Positions 19,004-28,605 are shown, numbered from the stretch's first letter. The stretch is DNA of 64,000 nt from Thioalkalivibrio sp. ALE31 (GCF_000377405.1 NZ_KB905022.1:124001-188000); one strand, 5' to 3'. Made by a program: numbers and translations. The notes: generated from the sequence alone by a model not told the origin.

Positions 19004-19297
19004 ATGAACAATGACGTGCGAGTAAAAGACGCGGGCGTGGACCCCGGTGCGTATTGGACCCGGCATCCGGTATATGCAGTGGGCCTGGTCCTGGGCCTTG
19101 CCGGCCTGCTGGCGGGGTGTTCCGACTCCGGCCCGGCACAGGAGGCCGGCGAGACCGTGGACGAAACGGTCGAGGAGGTAGAGGAGGACCTGCGTGGCTG
19201 GGTCGAGGATCTGCGCGAGGAAGAACGCCAGCAGGACGAAGCCGGTGGCGAGCAGGCGCCTTCCGCGAACGAGGACCCGCTGCGCGAACTGGACTGA
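19004..19297 (+). CDS. Small acidic lipoprotein, unknown function
   Basis: A 97-residue protein with one hydrophobic segment (about residues 24-37) ending in the lipobox LLAGC, so Cys38 would be lipidated. The hydrophobic core is preceded by an unusually long 20-residue N-terminus, and an internal start is possible. The mature part is strongly acidic and helical (ETVDETVEEVEEDLRGWVED). I do not recognise a family. The roughly 300 bases upstream (18706-19003) show no gene. Confidence 0.6.
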   Translation: MNNDVRVKDAGVDPGAYWTRHPVYAVGLVLGLAGLLAGCSDSGPAQEAGETVDETVEEVEEDLRGWVEDLREEERQQDEAGGEQAPSANEDPLRELD

Positions 19298-19540
19298 CAC
19301 CGGGTGTCCTTAACCCGGCACGGGTCCTGCGGGATCCGGGGGCGCGTGTCGGTGGATCAGCGTCGTCCCCGCGCATTTTTGCGGTGCTGATTGTGGTCGG
19401 GTTCGCGTTGTGAGTGGGGCGCTTTTGGGGTTTTTGCGGTTATCCGGAGGACATCACAGGTTCGGCCTTTTTGGTTATATGACGGTTCGGGAGAATCGGC
19501 GCGCCTTTGGTGATCAACAATGTTTCAAGGAGACGCGCAA

Positions 19541-20417
19541 ATGAAAAAATTCCTGCTTGCAACCGTTGCAGTGGCAGCCTCGGGTCTTCTGGTACCGCAG
19601 GGAGTGATGGCGGATCCATCCGACCGGAGCGAGGGGCTGTACATGGGCCTGGGAACGGGTTTCAGCTCGCTGAAGAATGATCGGGACGAGGTCGCTGATT
19701 TTATTGGTTCTGGTGCCTCCGACTACCGCCTGGATGATGACGACAACGTCTGGCGCGGGTTCGTTGGATACAATTTCAATCCTTACGTGGGGGTCGAGGG
19801 GGTCTACTCCGACCTCGGGAAGGTGAAGCTGCGCGGTGACGAGCAGGGTGCGCACACCGACATCAAGTCGAGTGCCTACGGGGCGAGCGTGCTCGGCAAG
19901 CTGCCGATCGGGCAGCATTTCGAGTTCTTTGCCGAGGGAAACACTGGATAATGTACACGCTCGCGTTGACACCCCAGGTTCTCCGAGGCAAGGCGCGCCG
20001 TGCAGCGGGTAGTGGTTCTACCCGCAAGCGGTGCAACGCAGGATCGGGGAACCTGGGGTGCCAACCCTTGGGGCTCGGCCGCTTTTGCGCGCGCACGGCG
20101 TTGCGGTTCCCTTGTGCAGAATGACTGCACGGCAGTCACCGCGCCTTGTTCGCACGCGAAAGCGACTCGAGCGCGAACGCGTACATTATCCAGTGTTTCC
20201 CTTGGCGGGTCTCGCCAAGTGGGATGCGGATGTGCGCGGGAACCTGGGGGATGAGAGCCTTACCCTGCGTAACAACGATGGCGTGGACCCGGTCTACGGA
20301 GTGGGTGCGCAGGTGAAGCTGGATCGCTTCCTGATTCGCGCCGAGTTTGAGCGCTACGACTTCGACAGCGACTACAAGATCGACGCCTTCACCGCGTCGT
20401 TGGGCTGGCGATTCTGA
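19541..20417 (+). pseudogene. OmpA/OmpW-like outer-membrane beta-barrel protein, disrupted by an inserted element
   Basis: The gene starts at 19541 (MKKFLLATVAVAASGLLVPQ, a clear signal peptide; AAGGAGA 9 bases upstream). Barrel strands such as LYMGLGTGFSS, VWRGFVGYNFNPYVGVEG and GASVLGKLP follow up to FFAEG. A stop is then introduced by a 266-bp insertion (19936-20201). The reading resumes after it as AGLAKWDADVRGNLG and ends at 20417 with the barrel-type terminus TASLGWRF. Joined, the pieces make a normal single-domain barrel of about 200 residues. As it stands the product would be truncated after about 136 residues, so it should be non-functional. Confidence 0.8.
19936..20201. mobile_element. 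MITE-like insertion, 266 bp, with 21-bp perfect terminal inverted repeats
   Basis: The ends begin GGGAAACACTGG (19936 onward) and close with the exact 21-base reverse complement at 20181-20201. There is no transposase gene inside. An inner pair, ACCCCAGGTT (19971-19980) and AACCTGGGGT (20050-20059), adds a second hairpin. The flanks TTGCCGAG and TTGGCGGG may be a degraded 8-bp target duplication (6 of 8 match). The GGG ends and 8-bp duplication would suit an IS1595-like mover, but that is a guess. Confidence 0.8.
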
Positions 20418-20457
20418 CAACCGACCGCGCGGGCTTCGGCAGACCGCACGCGCAAGA

Positions 20458-20496
20458 AAAGACGCCGCCCCGGGATGTGTTCCGGGGCGGCGTTTT
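20458..20496. terminator. Bidirectional rho-independent terminator between the barrel gene and gor
   Basis: ACGCCGCCCCGG (20462-20473) pairs perfectly with CCGGGGCGGCGT (20482-20493). It has AAAA on the left and TTTT on the right, so it serves both the plus-strand barrel gene and the minus-strand gor gene. Confidence 0.88.
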
Positions 20497-20520
20497 GCGT
20501 GGGGGAGGGCGGGTCGGGGG

Positions 20521-21915
20521 TCAGGCGGCCTGGGCCAGGCCTTCCTGGCGCCCGGGGCGGCCCTCCTTCAGGGTGACCAGTTCCTCGGCGCTGGTGGGGT
20601 GCAGCGGGATGGTCAGGTCCAGGTCGCGCTTGGTCGCGCCCATGCGCACCGCCACGGCAAAGCCCTGCAGCATCTCGTCGACATTCGCGCCGATCATGTG
20701 GATGCCGACGACCTTTTCATCCTCCCCGGCGCAGACCAGCTTCATGGCCACCGGCGGCACCTCGCCCTCGGCGAACGCGCGGTTCAGGCCGCCGAACTGG
20801 GTCTCGTAGACGCGTACCGAGTCGCCGTGCTTCTCCACCGCCTGCGGCTCGGTCAGACCCACCATGCCCGCGGTCGGGTGGGTGAAGGTGACCGTGGGGA
20901 TCTGGTCGTAGTCCACCGGTACCGGCTTTGTCTCGGGGGCGTACCAGTGGGCGGCCAGGCGCCGGCCGGCGGCGATCGCCACCGGGGTCAGCGGCCCTTT
21001 GCCGATGATGTCGCCCAGGGCGTAGATTCCGTCGACATTGGTGGCCTGCCATTCGTCCACCGGGATGATGCCGCCGCGGGCGATCTCGACTCCGGCCTCT
21101 TCCAGGCCCATGTCGCTGGTGGCCGGCTTGCGGCCGACAGCCCACAGGACCTTCTCATAGGGGCCCAGCTCCTGGCCGCCCTCGAGCTGGACGGTCACGG
21201 CGCCGGGCTTGCCGCCCAGGCCGGCGACCTTCACGCCCAGGTGGCGGTCGATGCCCTGGTACTCCATGTGCTGGTCCAGCGCCTGCGAGACCATCGGGTC
21301 GAACATCTCCAGCACGCGGTCCTCCATGGCGACCACGTCGGTCTTCACGCCCATGGAACGCAGCATGCCAGCCATCTCCAGGCCGATGTAGCCGGCGCCA
21401 ATCACGGCGATGGATTCCGGCAGCTCGGTCCATTCGAAGAAGTCGTCGGAGGTCGCGCCCAGCTCGGCACCCTCCAGCGGCGGCACGATCGGGGCGCCGC
21501 CCATCGCCAGCACGATGCGCTCGGCGGTGTATTCGGTGCCGTTGTCGCTGACGACCTGGTTCTTGCCGGTCAGGCGGGCGCGTTCCGGAATGTGGGTCAC
21601 ACCCAGCTTTTCCAGGTGTCCGGACCAGAACTGGTTCAGGTCCTTCAGCATGGCCTGGCGCTTGTTGGCCAGGTCGGCGTAGCGGATGCCCTTGATCTCG
21701 ACGTCCACGCCGAACTCGCCGGCTTCGCGGGCGTGCGACATATGCTCCGCGGCGTACCAGGTGAGCTTCTTGGGCACACAGCCCTCGTTCACGCAGGTGC
21801 CGCCCAGCGGCTTGGGATCGAACACGGCGACGCGCGCGCCGTGCGGGGCGGCGCGTTCCGCCACGGCCAGACCGCCGCTGCCGCCGCCAATCACGATGAT
21901 GTCGTAGTGTTCCAT
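20521..21915 (-). CDS. gor: Glutathione reductase
   Basis: A 464-residue pyridine nucleotide-disulfide oxidoreductase. The FAD site is IIVIGGGSGGLAVAERA, the redox-active disulfide is GGTCVNEGCVPKK, the NAD(P) site is IAVIGAGYIGLEMAG, and the catalytic C-terminal motif is HPTSAEELVTL, matching glutathione reductases (HPT-x-x-E) rather than lipoamide dehydrogenases. It reduces GSSG with NADPH. It lies downstream of a glutathione-using peroxiredoxin-glutaredoxin on the same strand, which supports the assignment. Confidence 0.92.
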   Translation of the reverse strand: MEHYDIIVIGGGSGGLAVAERAAPHGARVAVFDPKPLGGTCVNEGCVPKKLTWYAAEHMSHAREAGEFGVDVEIKGIRYADLANKRQAMLKDLNQFWSGHLEKLGVTHIPERARLTGKNQVVSDNGTEYTAERIVLAMGGAPIVPPLEGAELGATSDDFFEWTELPESIAVIGAGYIGLEMAGMLRSMGVKTDVVAMEDRVLEMFDPMVSQALDQHMEYQGIDRHLGVKVAGLGGKPGAVTVQLEGGQELGPYEKVLWAVGRKPATSDMGLEEAGVEIARGGIIPVDEWQATNVDGIYALGDIIGKGPLTPVAIAAGRRLAAHWYAPETKPVPVDYDQIPTVTFTHPTAGMVGLTEPQAVEKHGDSVRVYETQFGGLNRAFAEGEVPPVAMKLVCAGEDEKVVGIHMIGANVDEMLQGFAVAVRMGATKRDLDLTIPLHPTSAEELVTLKEGRPGRQEGLAQAA

Positions 21916-21984
21916 GTCGATTCCTCGAAGGGTTCGGTGAAAGTGTTACATAACGACCGCGCTACGCGCGGGCGCCAGGATCTG

Positions 21985-22032
21985 CCATCCGTGTCCGGAC
22001 GTCCGCCCGTGCGGGCATCCGGACACGGATGG
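21985..22032. repeat. 15-bp inverted repeat between the peroxiredoxin gene and gor
   Basis: CCATCCGTGTCCGGA (21985-21999) and TCCGGACACGGATGG (22018-22032) are exact reverse complements. A strong mRNA hairpin is expected between the two minus-strand genes, either partly terminating or protecting the upstream transcript. Confidence 0.75.
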
Positions 22033-22095
22033 CCACCCATGTTCCGGGTGACCACCCGGGGCGGGACAGCACCCGCCCCGAGGGGCAGAGACGAC

Positions 22096-22845
22096 TTACG
22101 CCGCCTTCTTCTCGCGGGAGATCCATTCCTGCAGATCTTCCGAGCCGCCGATGCGGTGGCCGCCCACGAACACCTGCGGGACGGTCATCGCGCCGGTGGC
22201 GGCGCGCAGGCTGCGCAGGCTGGCGTCGCGGCCCAGGATGATCTCTTCGTACTCGAGACCGGCGTTCTCCAGCATCTCCTTGGCGCTGGCGCAGTACGGG
22301 CAGCCCGGCTTGGTGAAGACGACCACGTCTTCGGGGCAGGCCGCATCCGGGGCGACGTGGGCGAGCATGGTGTCGGCGTCGGAGACCACGAAGGGGTCGC
22401 CCGGCTCGTCCGGCTCGATGAACTGCTTCTCGATCACGCCATCGCGCACCAGCATGGAGTAGCGCCAGGAGCGGTGGCCGAAGCCGAGGTCGCTCTTGTC
22501 GACCAGCATGCCCATCTGCTCGGTGAACTCACCGTTGCCGTCGGCGATGAAGGTCACGCGGTCGGCCTGCTGGTCGGCCTGCCAGGCCTCCATCACGAAG
22601 CCGTCGTTGACCGAGATGCAGACGATCTCGTCGATGCCGTGCTCCTTGAGCACCGGCGCCAGTTCGTTGTAGCGCGGCACGTGGGCCGAGGAGCAGGTCG
22701 GGGTGAAGGCCCCCGGCAGGGCGAACACGACCACGTTGCGGCCATTGAACAGGTCGGCCGAGCGCACGTCGTGCCAGTCGTTGTCCTTGCGGCAGCGGAA
22801 GGTGACTTCCGGTACGCGCTGACCTTCGCGATTTTCGAGTTCCAT
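22096..22845 (-). CDS. Peroxiredoxin 5-glutaredoxin fusion (hybrid glutathione peroxidase)
   Basis: A 249-residue fusion. Residues 1-165 are a Prx5-type peroxiredoxin with the peroxidatic cysteine in [14 protein letters not shown]. Residues about 172-249 are a glutaredoxin with the CPYC active site ([14 protein letters not shown]) and the cis-proline TVPQVFVGG. Such hybrids reduce peroxides directly at the expense of glutathione. A good AAGGAG site precedes the ATG. Gor, next downstream, would regenerate the glutathione. Confidence 0.93.
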   Translation of the reverse strand: MELENREGQRVPEVTFRCRKDNDWHDVRSADLFNGRNVVVFALPGAFTPTCSSAHVPRYNELAPVLKEHGIDEIVCISVNDGFVMEAWQADQQADRVTFIADGNGEFTEQMGMLVDKSDLGFGHRSWRYSMLVRDGVIEKQFIEPDEPGDPFVVSDADTMLAHVAPDAACPEDVVVFTKPGCPYCASAKEMLENAGLEYEEIILGRDASLRSLRAATGAMTVPQVFVGGHRIGGSEDLQEWISREKKAA

Positions 22846-23115
22846 GAGTTGTACTCCTTACAGTTGAGTGTTGATTGCCAGAGAGAAGATTTTGTTTTCG
22901 GCCGGGTCGATGCCCGACTACGGGACTCAAGATAAGGCCTGGCTAATGATTGATCCAGTGTTTCTTTTCTATTTGATCGTTAGCTTCTGACTATCGTTCT
23001 GCCGGTCGCGGTGGTTGCAGCGATTCCATTGCCTGGTCCTAAGGTTGACGCGTTCGCCGGAAATGCGGAAGCTTGCCGCCCCGATTCGGAAACGCCGAAT
23101 CGCGGACCGCGTTAT

Positions 23116-23227
<112 letters not shown>

Positions 23228-23306
23228 ACCCTATTTCCCTGCGGCCCGGATCCCTGCGGTGATGCCCGCACCCGGGCGTGCACATGACTCGATCGACGGG
23301 GGAGGC

Positions 23307-25133
23307 ATGAGTCACCAGGTTCTGGCCCGCAAGTGGCGTCCCTCGCGCTTCGAGGACCTGGTCGGGCAGCCGCATGTGGTGCGCGCCCTGGCCAATGCCC
23401 TCAGCGGCGATCGGCTGCATCATGCCTACCTGTTTGCCGGGACCCGCGGGGTGGGCAAGACCACCATCGCCCGCATCCTCGCGCGCTGCCTGAATTGCGA
23501 GACCGGCGTGACCGCCACGCCCTGCGGCGAGTGCCGCTCCTGCGTCGAGATTGCCGAGGGTCGCCATCTGGACCTGATCGAGGTGGATGCCGCCTCGCGC
23601 ACCCGGGTGGACGACACCCGCGAGCTGCTGGACAACGTCTCCTATGCGCCGACCACCGGGCGTTTCAAGGTGTACCTGATCGACGAGGTCCACATGCTCT
23701 CCGAGAAGAGCTTCAACGCCCTGTTGAAGACGCTGGAAGAGCCGCCGGACCACGTGAAGTTCCTGCTGGCGACGACTGACCCGCAAAAACTGCCGGTCAC
23801 CGTGCTGTCGCGCTGCCTGCAGTTCAACCTGAAGCCGATGCCGCCGGCGATGATCGCCGAGCACCTGACGCGCATCCTCGCCGCCGAGGGCGTGGAGGCG
23901 GAGCCGGGCGCGCTGCTGCGCCTGGGCGAGGCGGCCGAGGGCTCGATGCGCGATGCGCTGAGCCTGACCGACCAGGCGATTGCCTATGGCGGTGAACGCC
24001 TGAGCGAATCCGATGCCTGCGACATGCTCGGGCTACTCCCGCGCACGCGCCTGGCCGGCTTGCTGGATGCCGTGTTTGCCGGGGACGGCCCCGGCCTGCT
24101 GGCGGGGCTGGCGGAACTGGACGCCCTGGGCCCCGACTGGTCGCGGCTGCTGGATGAACTGGCCGCGCTGGTGCATCAGGTGGCCGTCCAGCAGGTGGCC
24201 GGCACGGCTCCCGGGGCGGGCAAAGAGGCGCTCGCCTGGGCCCGGGAGGCCGCCGACCGGGTCGACCCGGAGACGATCCAGCTGGCCTATCAGATCCTGG
24301 TGCACGGGGTACGCGATCTGCCCTATGCCCCGGACGCGCGCATGGGCGTGGAGATGACCCTGTTGCGGTTGCTGGCCTTCCGGCCGGAGCCGGTTCCCGG
24401 GCCTGCGGGCGAATCCGGTGACCCCCCGCCGCGGCGGCCGGCCGCTCGCGAGGGGACCGCGTCGGCGCCGTCCACGCGCACCGCATCCCGGGCATCGGCG
24501 CCCGCCGCCAGCGCCCCGGCCACCGCCGCCCGGTCCACCGATGAGGCCGGCGCCGCCGCGCCGCCGTCACGCCCCCGGGAACAGGTGAACGAGCCGGCGC
24601 CGCCGGTGCCGGAGGCCGAAGCACCGGCCGGTGACACCGCGCCGCGTCAGGCGCGCGAGGCGTCGCCTTCCACGGCCGGCCCTTCCGCGCCGGAGGCGGC
24701 TGCGCGGCCCGTCGCGGCGGATGGCGCTTTCGACTGGTACCGCTTCGCCGAGGGGCTGCCCATGGGCACGGTGCGCGAACTCGCCCGGCACGCCGAGCTG
24801 CGCGAGCATGACGCGGAACGCGTGGTGATCGCGGTGGCCCCGGGCACACTGTGTACCGATCGTGCCAAGGGCCGGCTGAAGGATGCGCTGGAGAACGCCC
24901 TGGGCCACAGCCTGCGCCTGGAGATCGTCAACCAGTCCGAGCCTTCCGGGGAGACCCCCGCGGCCCGGCTTGCGGCGGCCTCGGCGGAGCGTCAGGCTAG
25001 CGCCGAGACGGCCATGCGCGAGGACCCGGTGGTCCAGGCGCTGGGCGAGGAATTTGGCGCCGAACTGGGGGCCGTGCGGATTCGCGAACCCGGCGAGACC
25101 CCCTCGACCGGCGGTGCCACGCCAGACAAGTAA
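23307..25133 (+). CDS. dnaX: DNA polymerase III subunits gamma/tau
   Basis: The clamp-loader ATPase, 608 residues. The start MSHQVLARKWRPSRFEDLVG (GGGGGAGGC just upstream) is the standard DnaX opening. Walker A is AGTRGVGKTTIAR, a zinc-binding cysteine cluster follows (CLNCETG...CGECRSC), then Walker B LIDEVHML and sensor 1 LLATTDPQK. After about residue 370 comes a Pro/Ala-rich linker and a tau-type C-terminal domain (residues about 480-580). I saw no clear AAAAAAG slippery run in the linker, so a gamma form by frameshift is not evident. First of four core genes in a row. Confidence 0.96.
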   Translation: MSHQVLARKWRPSRFEDLVGQPHVVRALANALSGDRLHHAYLFAGTRGVGKTTIARILARCLNCETGVTATPCGECRSCVEIAEGRHLDLIEVDAASRTRVDDTRELLDNVSYAPTTGRFKVYLIDEVHMLSEKSFNALLKTLEEPPDHVKFLLATTDPQKLPVTVLSRCLQFNLKPMPPAMIAEHLTRILAAEGVEAEPGALLRLGEAAEGSMRDALSLTDQAIAYGGERLSESDACDMLGLLPRTRLAGLLDAVFAGDGPGLLAGLAELDALGPDWSRLLDELAALVHQVAVQQVAGTAPGAGKEALAWAREAADRVDPETIQLAYQILVHGVRDLPYAPDARMGVEMTLLRLLAFRPEPVPGPAGESGDPPPRRPAAREGTASAPSTRTASRASAPAASAPATAARSTDEAGAAAPPSRPREQVNEPAPPVPEAEAPAGDTAPRQAREASPSTAGPSAPEAAARPVAADGAFDWYRFAEGLPMGTVRELARHAELREHDAERVVIAVAPGTLCTDRAKGRLKDALENALGHSLRLEIVNQSEPSGETPAARLAAASAERQASAETAMREDPVVQALGEEFGAELGAVRIREPGETPSTGGATPDK

Positions 25134-25176
25134 CTGAACTAGAAACCGCCGCGTTGCGGGGCAGGAGATCGAACCG

Positions 25177-25503
25177 ATGATGAAAGGTGGCATGGGCGGC
25201 CTGATGAAGCAGGCCCAGAAGATGCAGGAAGACATGCAGAAGGTGCAGGCCGAGCTGGCCGAGATGGAGATCGAGGGCCAGGCCGGTGGCGGGCTGGTCA
25301 GCGTGGTCCTGACCGGCAAGTACGCGGCGCGCCGGGTCAAGATCGACCCCAGCCTGTTCGAGGATGACCGCGACATGATCGAGGATCTGGTGGCCGCGGC
25401 CATCAACGACGCGGTGCAGAAGGTCGAGTCGACCACGCAGGAGCGCATGGGCAGCCTGACCGAGGGCATGGGCCTGCCGGCGGGCATGAAGCTGCCGTTC
25501 TGA
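25177..25503 (+). CDS. ybaB: YbaB/EbfC nucleoid-associated protein
   Basis: A 108-residue DNA-binding protein. It starts [20 protein letters not shown], and the middle carries the family's [18 protein letters not shown] segment. It forms dimers that bind DNA and sits between dnaX and recR as in most proteobacteria. A GCAGGAGA ribosome binding site is visible. Confidence 0.95.
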   Translation: MMKGGMGGLMKQAQKMQEDMQKVQAELAEMEIEGQAGGGLVSVVLTGKYAARRVKIDPSLFEDDRDMIEDLVAAAINDAVQKVESTTQERMGSLTEGMGLPAGMKLPF

Positions 25504-25525
25504 CCGGCCCGGTCGGACGCGTCTG

Positions 25526-26116
25526 ATGGATGCGGAACTGGACGAGCTGGTCCAGGCGCTGCGCTGCCTGCCCGGGGTCGGGGCGAAATCGGCACGGCGC
25601 ATGGCCCTGCACCTGCTGGAGCGCGACCGCGAGGGCGCGCGGCGCCTGTCGCGGGCGGTCGACGAGGCGGTCCAGCGTATCGGGCACTGTTCCGTCTGCC
25701 GCACGCTCACCGCGGCCGAAACCTGCAGCCGGTGTGCCGATCCGGAACGCGATTCGCGGGTGATCTGCGTGGTGGAAAGCCCCGGGGACGTGCTGGCGAT
25801 CGAGTCGGCGACCGATTTCGGCGGGCGCTTTCATGTGCTCCTCGGGCGACTGTCCCCGCTGGACGGCATCGGCCCGGAAGAGCTGGGGCTGAACCGGCTG
25901 GAGGCGCGCCTGCAGGCCGAGGGCGTGGAAGAACTGATCCTGGCGACAAACACGTCGGTGGAGGGCGAGGTGACCGCCCATTACCTCGCGGAGATGGCGG
26001 CGCGCCACGGGGTGCGCACCACCCGGATTGCCCAGGGTATTCCCAGTGGTGGCGAACTGGAGTACATCGATGCCGGGACCCTGGCGCATGCGCTGTCGGG
26101 TCGGCGTGAATATTGA
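25526..26116 (+). CDS. recR: Recombination mediator RecR
   Basis: A 196-residue RecR, part of the RecFOR pathway that loads RecA on gapped DNA. The N-terminal helix-hairpin-helix reads [20 protein letters not shown]. The zinc finger is CSVC...CSRC, and the Toprim domain has [12 protein letters not shown]. The C-terminus holds the ATP-like loop motif ([12 protein letters not shown]). It begins 22 bases after ybaB. Confidence 0.96.
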   Translation: MDAELDELVQALRCLPGVGAKSARRMALHLLERDREGARRLSRAVDEAVQRIGHCSVCRTLTAAETCSRCADPERDSRVICVVESPGDVLAIESATDFGGRFHVLLGRLSPLDGIGPEELGLNRLEARLQAEGVEELILATNTSVEGEVTAHYLAEMAARHGVRTTRIAQGIPSGGELEYIDAGTLAHALSGRREY

Positions 26117-26153
26117 TACGTGGTAATATTTTGACCGATACGGGAGTGGCGGC

Positions 26154-26498
26154 ATGACCGATTGTGTGTTCTGCAGGATCGTGGCGGGGGAGATCCCGGC
26201 GAAGGTGGTCTTCGAGGACGACGCGGTGCTGGCCTTCGAAGACCTGAATCCGCAGGCCCCCGAACATGTGCTGGTGATCCCGAAAAAGCACATCGCCACG
26301 CTCAATGATCTGGACGCGGCCGACGCCCCGATCATCGGGCAGATGACCCGGGTGGCCGCGCAGATTGCACGCGATCGCGGATTTGCGGAAAACGGTTATC
26401 GAACCGTGATGAATTGCAACGAACACGGGGGCCAGACGGTCTACCATATACACATGCATGTCCTGGCCGGGCGTGCGCTGAGCTGGCCCCCGGGCTAG
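26154..26498 (+). CDS. hinT: HIT-family purine nucleoside phosphoramidase HinT
   Basis: A 114-residue histidine-triad protein. It opens CVFCRIVAGEIPAKVVFED and carries the catalytic triad as HIHMHVLAGR (H-x-H-x-H). It hydrolyses AMP-lysine and AMP-NH2-type conjugates. The C-terminus ends in LSWPPG, as in HinT proteins. It is the last of the ybaB-recR-hinT run, 37 bases after recR. Confidence 0.93.
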   Translation: MTDCVFCRIVAGEIPAKVVFEDDAVLAFEDLNPQAPEHVLVIPKKHIATLNDLDAADAPIIGQMTRVAAQIARDRGFAENGYRTVMNCNEHGGQTVYHIHMHVLAGRALSWPPG

Positions 26499-26528
26499 GC
26501 AAGAAGAACAACAATACGGATCACTGGT

Positions 26529-27335
26529 GTGACGCGACACGGACTGAACGGTGCAGCCCCGACGAACCCGCCTCAGGTGCAAGGCCTGGGGCGGGTTCGT
26601 CTGCGTGGGCCCCGTTCTTCGCTGGTCGCTGGAGTGCTGCTGGTCGGCGGGTTCGCGGTCGCAGCGGCGCCGGCCAGCGCGGACGACCGCTATTCGCTGC
26701 TCGCGTCGCCTCAGACGCAGGGGTTCGCGGGTCCGGATGCGGCGATCACCACGCTGCGCGGCGAACCGGAGACCGGTCGCGACAGCGATTCGCGCTACCG
26801 GCTGTCGGTCCGCAGTACCGGGGATGCCTCGATCCTCGACGATACCGACAATGCCTTCGCCAGCACGCGCCAGTTCGAGGCGGTGGGCGGTTACCACCAG
26901 GAGCTGGGCGGTGGTTTTGGCTACGGCCTGAATCTGGGGCTGGGCATGGAGACCCGGCCGGACTGGAACGACCTCGGCCCCGCCAGCGAGTCCACCGCGT
27001 ATTTCACCGACTTCAGCTTCGGTCCGACCTTTGCCTCCGGTCGCTTCGACAGCCAGTTCCGGGTGGGGGTGCGCCAGCCCCTGTCCAGCGAGGCCCGTGA
27101 CCTGGGCTTTGGCTATGGCACGCGCTATCGCGAGACGGGCCGTACTGCCGGCTACCTGAGCCTGGACGGCCGCCTGCGCCTGCAGAACCAGTCCGAGCTC
27201 TCCCTGAGCCTGTACTACGACGACTATTCGCTGAACTCGGCGGACAACTGGCTGGCCGATCGCCTCGAGTTCGAGGGTGCAAGCCGCGAGCCGACCTCCT
27301 CCGTCATCGGCGTCGAGATGGGCCTGACCTTCTGA
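26529..27335 (+). CDS. Outer-membrane beta-barrel protein, unknown function
   Basis: A 268-residue exported protein. The N-terminal 55 residues contain a basic stretch and a hydrophobic segment ending APASA, a plausible late signal-peptidase site; the true start may be internal or the GTG at 26529. The mature part alternates polar and hydrophobic residues in barrel strands (e.g. FGYGLNLGLGMETRPDWN, SSVIGVEMGLTF) and ends in Phe, as BAM substrates do. I do not recognise a specific family. It is 30 bases after hinT. Confidence 0.7.
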   Translation: MTRHGLNGAAPTNPPQVQGLGRVRLRGPRSSLVAGVLLVGGFAVAAAPASADDRYSLLASPQTQGFAGPDAAITTLRGEPETGRDSDSRYRLSVRSTGDASILDDTDNAFASTRQFEAVGGYHQELGGGFGYGLNLGLGMETRPDWNDLGPASESTAYFTDFSFGPTFASGRFDSQFRVGVRQPLSSEARDLGFGYGTRYRETGRTAGYLSLDGRLRLQNQSELSLSLYYDDYSLNSADNWLADRLEFEGASREPTSSVIGVEMGLTF

Positions 27336-27427
27336 TCCCGGCCCCCGCCGCGACACCTCCTGCCTCACGTTTCACCGCGCCTCTCACTGCACGCTATCCA
27401 CGGTGCGGCCTCCCTGCGTTCCTCTGA

Positions 27428-27677
27428 TTTTCACCACGAAGCTCACGAAGGCACGAAGAAGGGCAAAACCGTGTAACCACAGAGATCACAGAGGACACGG
27501 AGTATGGCAAGACGATTGCCGGAATCCTCGAAGGCCGGGTGAAATGCCCCAGAAACCTGGACATTAGGTTTTCGCTGTTACCGTCCCCAAGGTCCACTCC
27601 GTGCCCTCTGTGTTCTCCGTGGTAAAACGCCCTTGCCCTTGATCTTCTTCGTGCCTTCGTGCGCTTCGTGGTGAAAA
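27428..27677. repeat. Nested inverted repeats in the hypothetical-protein/rsgA intergenic region
   Basis: The 352 bases between the barrel gene and rsgA hold no gene but two nested dyads. The outer arms, 27428-27461 (beginning TTTTCACCACGAAG) and 27644-27677, match as reverse complements at 33 of 34 positions. The inner arms, about 27475-27502 (AACCACAGAG...) and 27597-27624, match less well. The whole is about 250 bp. The CACGAAGG-type wording is a widespread intergenic repeat of environmental bacteria. Confidence 0.85.
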
Positions 27678-27687
27678 CAAACGGCCT

Positions 27688-28584
27688 TTAGCCGCGGGCG
27701 CGGGTCTGGGCGGGGATTTCGGCGGCGAGTTCGTGCCAGGCCTGCAGGCGCTCCGCGGGGAGTTCGCCGGCGTCGATGGCGGCGCGAACCGCACAGCCCG
27801 GTTCGGTCTGGTGGCGACAGTCGCGAAAGCGGCAGGCCACCGCCCGTTCCGCGATGTCCGGGAAGCCGCGCTCCAGGGTATCCAGTGACGGGATCTCGGG
27901 CGTGAAGTCGCGCACGCCGGGCGAGTCGATCCAGGCACCCCCGTTGGCGAGCGGGTACCACTGCGCGGTGACCGTGGTATGGCGGCCCTCGCCGGAGGCG
28001 GCGAGATCGCCGGTGGCCGGCGCCATGGCGTCGGCGATCCCGTATTGATCGAGCAGGGCGGCCACCAGCGAGGACTTTCCGACGCCGGACTGACCAATCA
28101 GGATATTGGTGTGCCCGGCCGCGGCCGCCGCCAGTTCGTCCAGCCCATACCCGGTCCTGGCGGAGACGTACAGCGGATCGAGATCCAGTTCGCGATAGGC
28201 GGCCAGCCACTCGGGGGGCTCGGCGGGGCCGGTGTCCTGCTTGTTCACCAGCAGGCGCGGGCGCGCGGGGAGGTTCAGGATCGCGACCAGAAAGCGGTCA
28301 ATCAGGTTACGCGACGGGGCGGGTTCCGGCGCGATCACGATCCATACGCAGTCGATGTTGGCGGCAATCACCTTGCGTCGCCCGAACCCGTCCCGCCGGA
28401 CCAGGACGTTGTCGCGATCGAGCTGGCGCGCAACCTGTTCTCCCACGGCGTCCAGCTCCACGCGGTCGCCACAGGCGAGGTCGCGGAAGCGCCGGTGCAG
28501 CCGCAGGCGTCGCGGTGGCTCGTGGTCCACCGCGATGTCGGCCATCTGGTTGTGGCGGGCGAAGACCCGGGCGACCCGGCTCAA
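27688..28584 (-). CDS. rsgA: Ribosome small-subunit GTPase RsgA
   Basis: A 298-residue circularly permuted GTPase that checks maturation of the 30S subunit. An OB fold (about 1-70) comes first. The G4 motif (LLVNKQD) precedes G1 (GQSGVGKSSLV), as permutation requires, and G3 reads DSPGVRDF. A C-terminal zinc site is CRFRDCRHQTEPGC. Length is normal. It is transcribed with the pterin dehydratase gene just upstream. Confidence 0.95.
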   Translation of the reverse strand: MSRVARVFARHNQMADIAVDHEPPRRLRLHRRFRDLACGDRVELDAVGEQVARQLDRDNVLVRRDGFGRRKVIAANIDCVWIVIAPEPAPSRNLIDRFLVAILNLPARPRLLVNKQDTGPAEPPEWLAAYRELDLDPLYVSARTGYGLDELAAAAAGHTNILIGQSGVGKSSLVAALLDQYGIADAMAPATGDLAASGEGRHTTVTAQWYPLANGGAWIDSPGVRDFTPEIPSLDTLERGFPDIAERAVACRFRDCRHQTEPGCAVRAAIDAGELPAERLQAWHELAAEIPAQTRARG

Positions 28585-28605
28585 GCCGGGACTCCCGGGC
28601 GGGGG

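Noticed and set aside
20347-22935. A plus-strand open frame opposite gor and the peroxiredoxin fusion
   Set aside because: Both minus-strand genes have full motifs; the plus frame is a composition artefact.
23307-25133. A programmed frameshift in dnaX giving a gamma subunit
   Set aside because: No A-rich slippery heptamer with a downstream hairpin was seen in the linker region.
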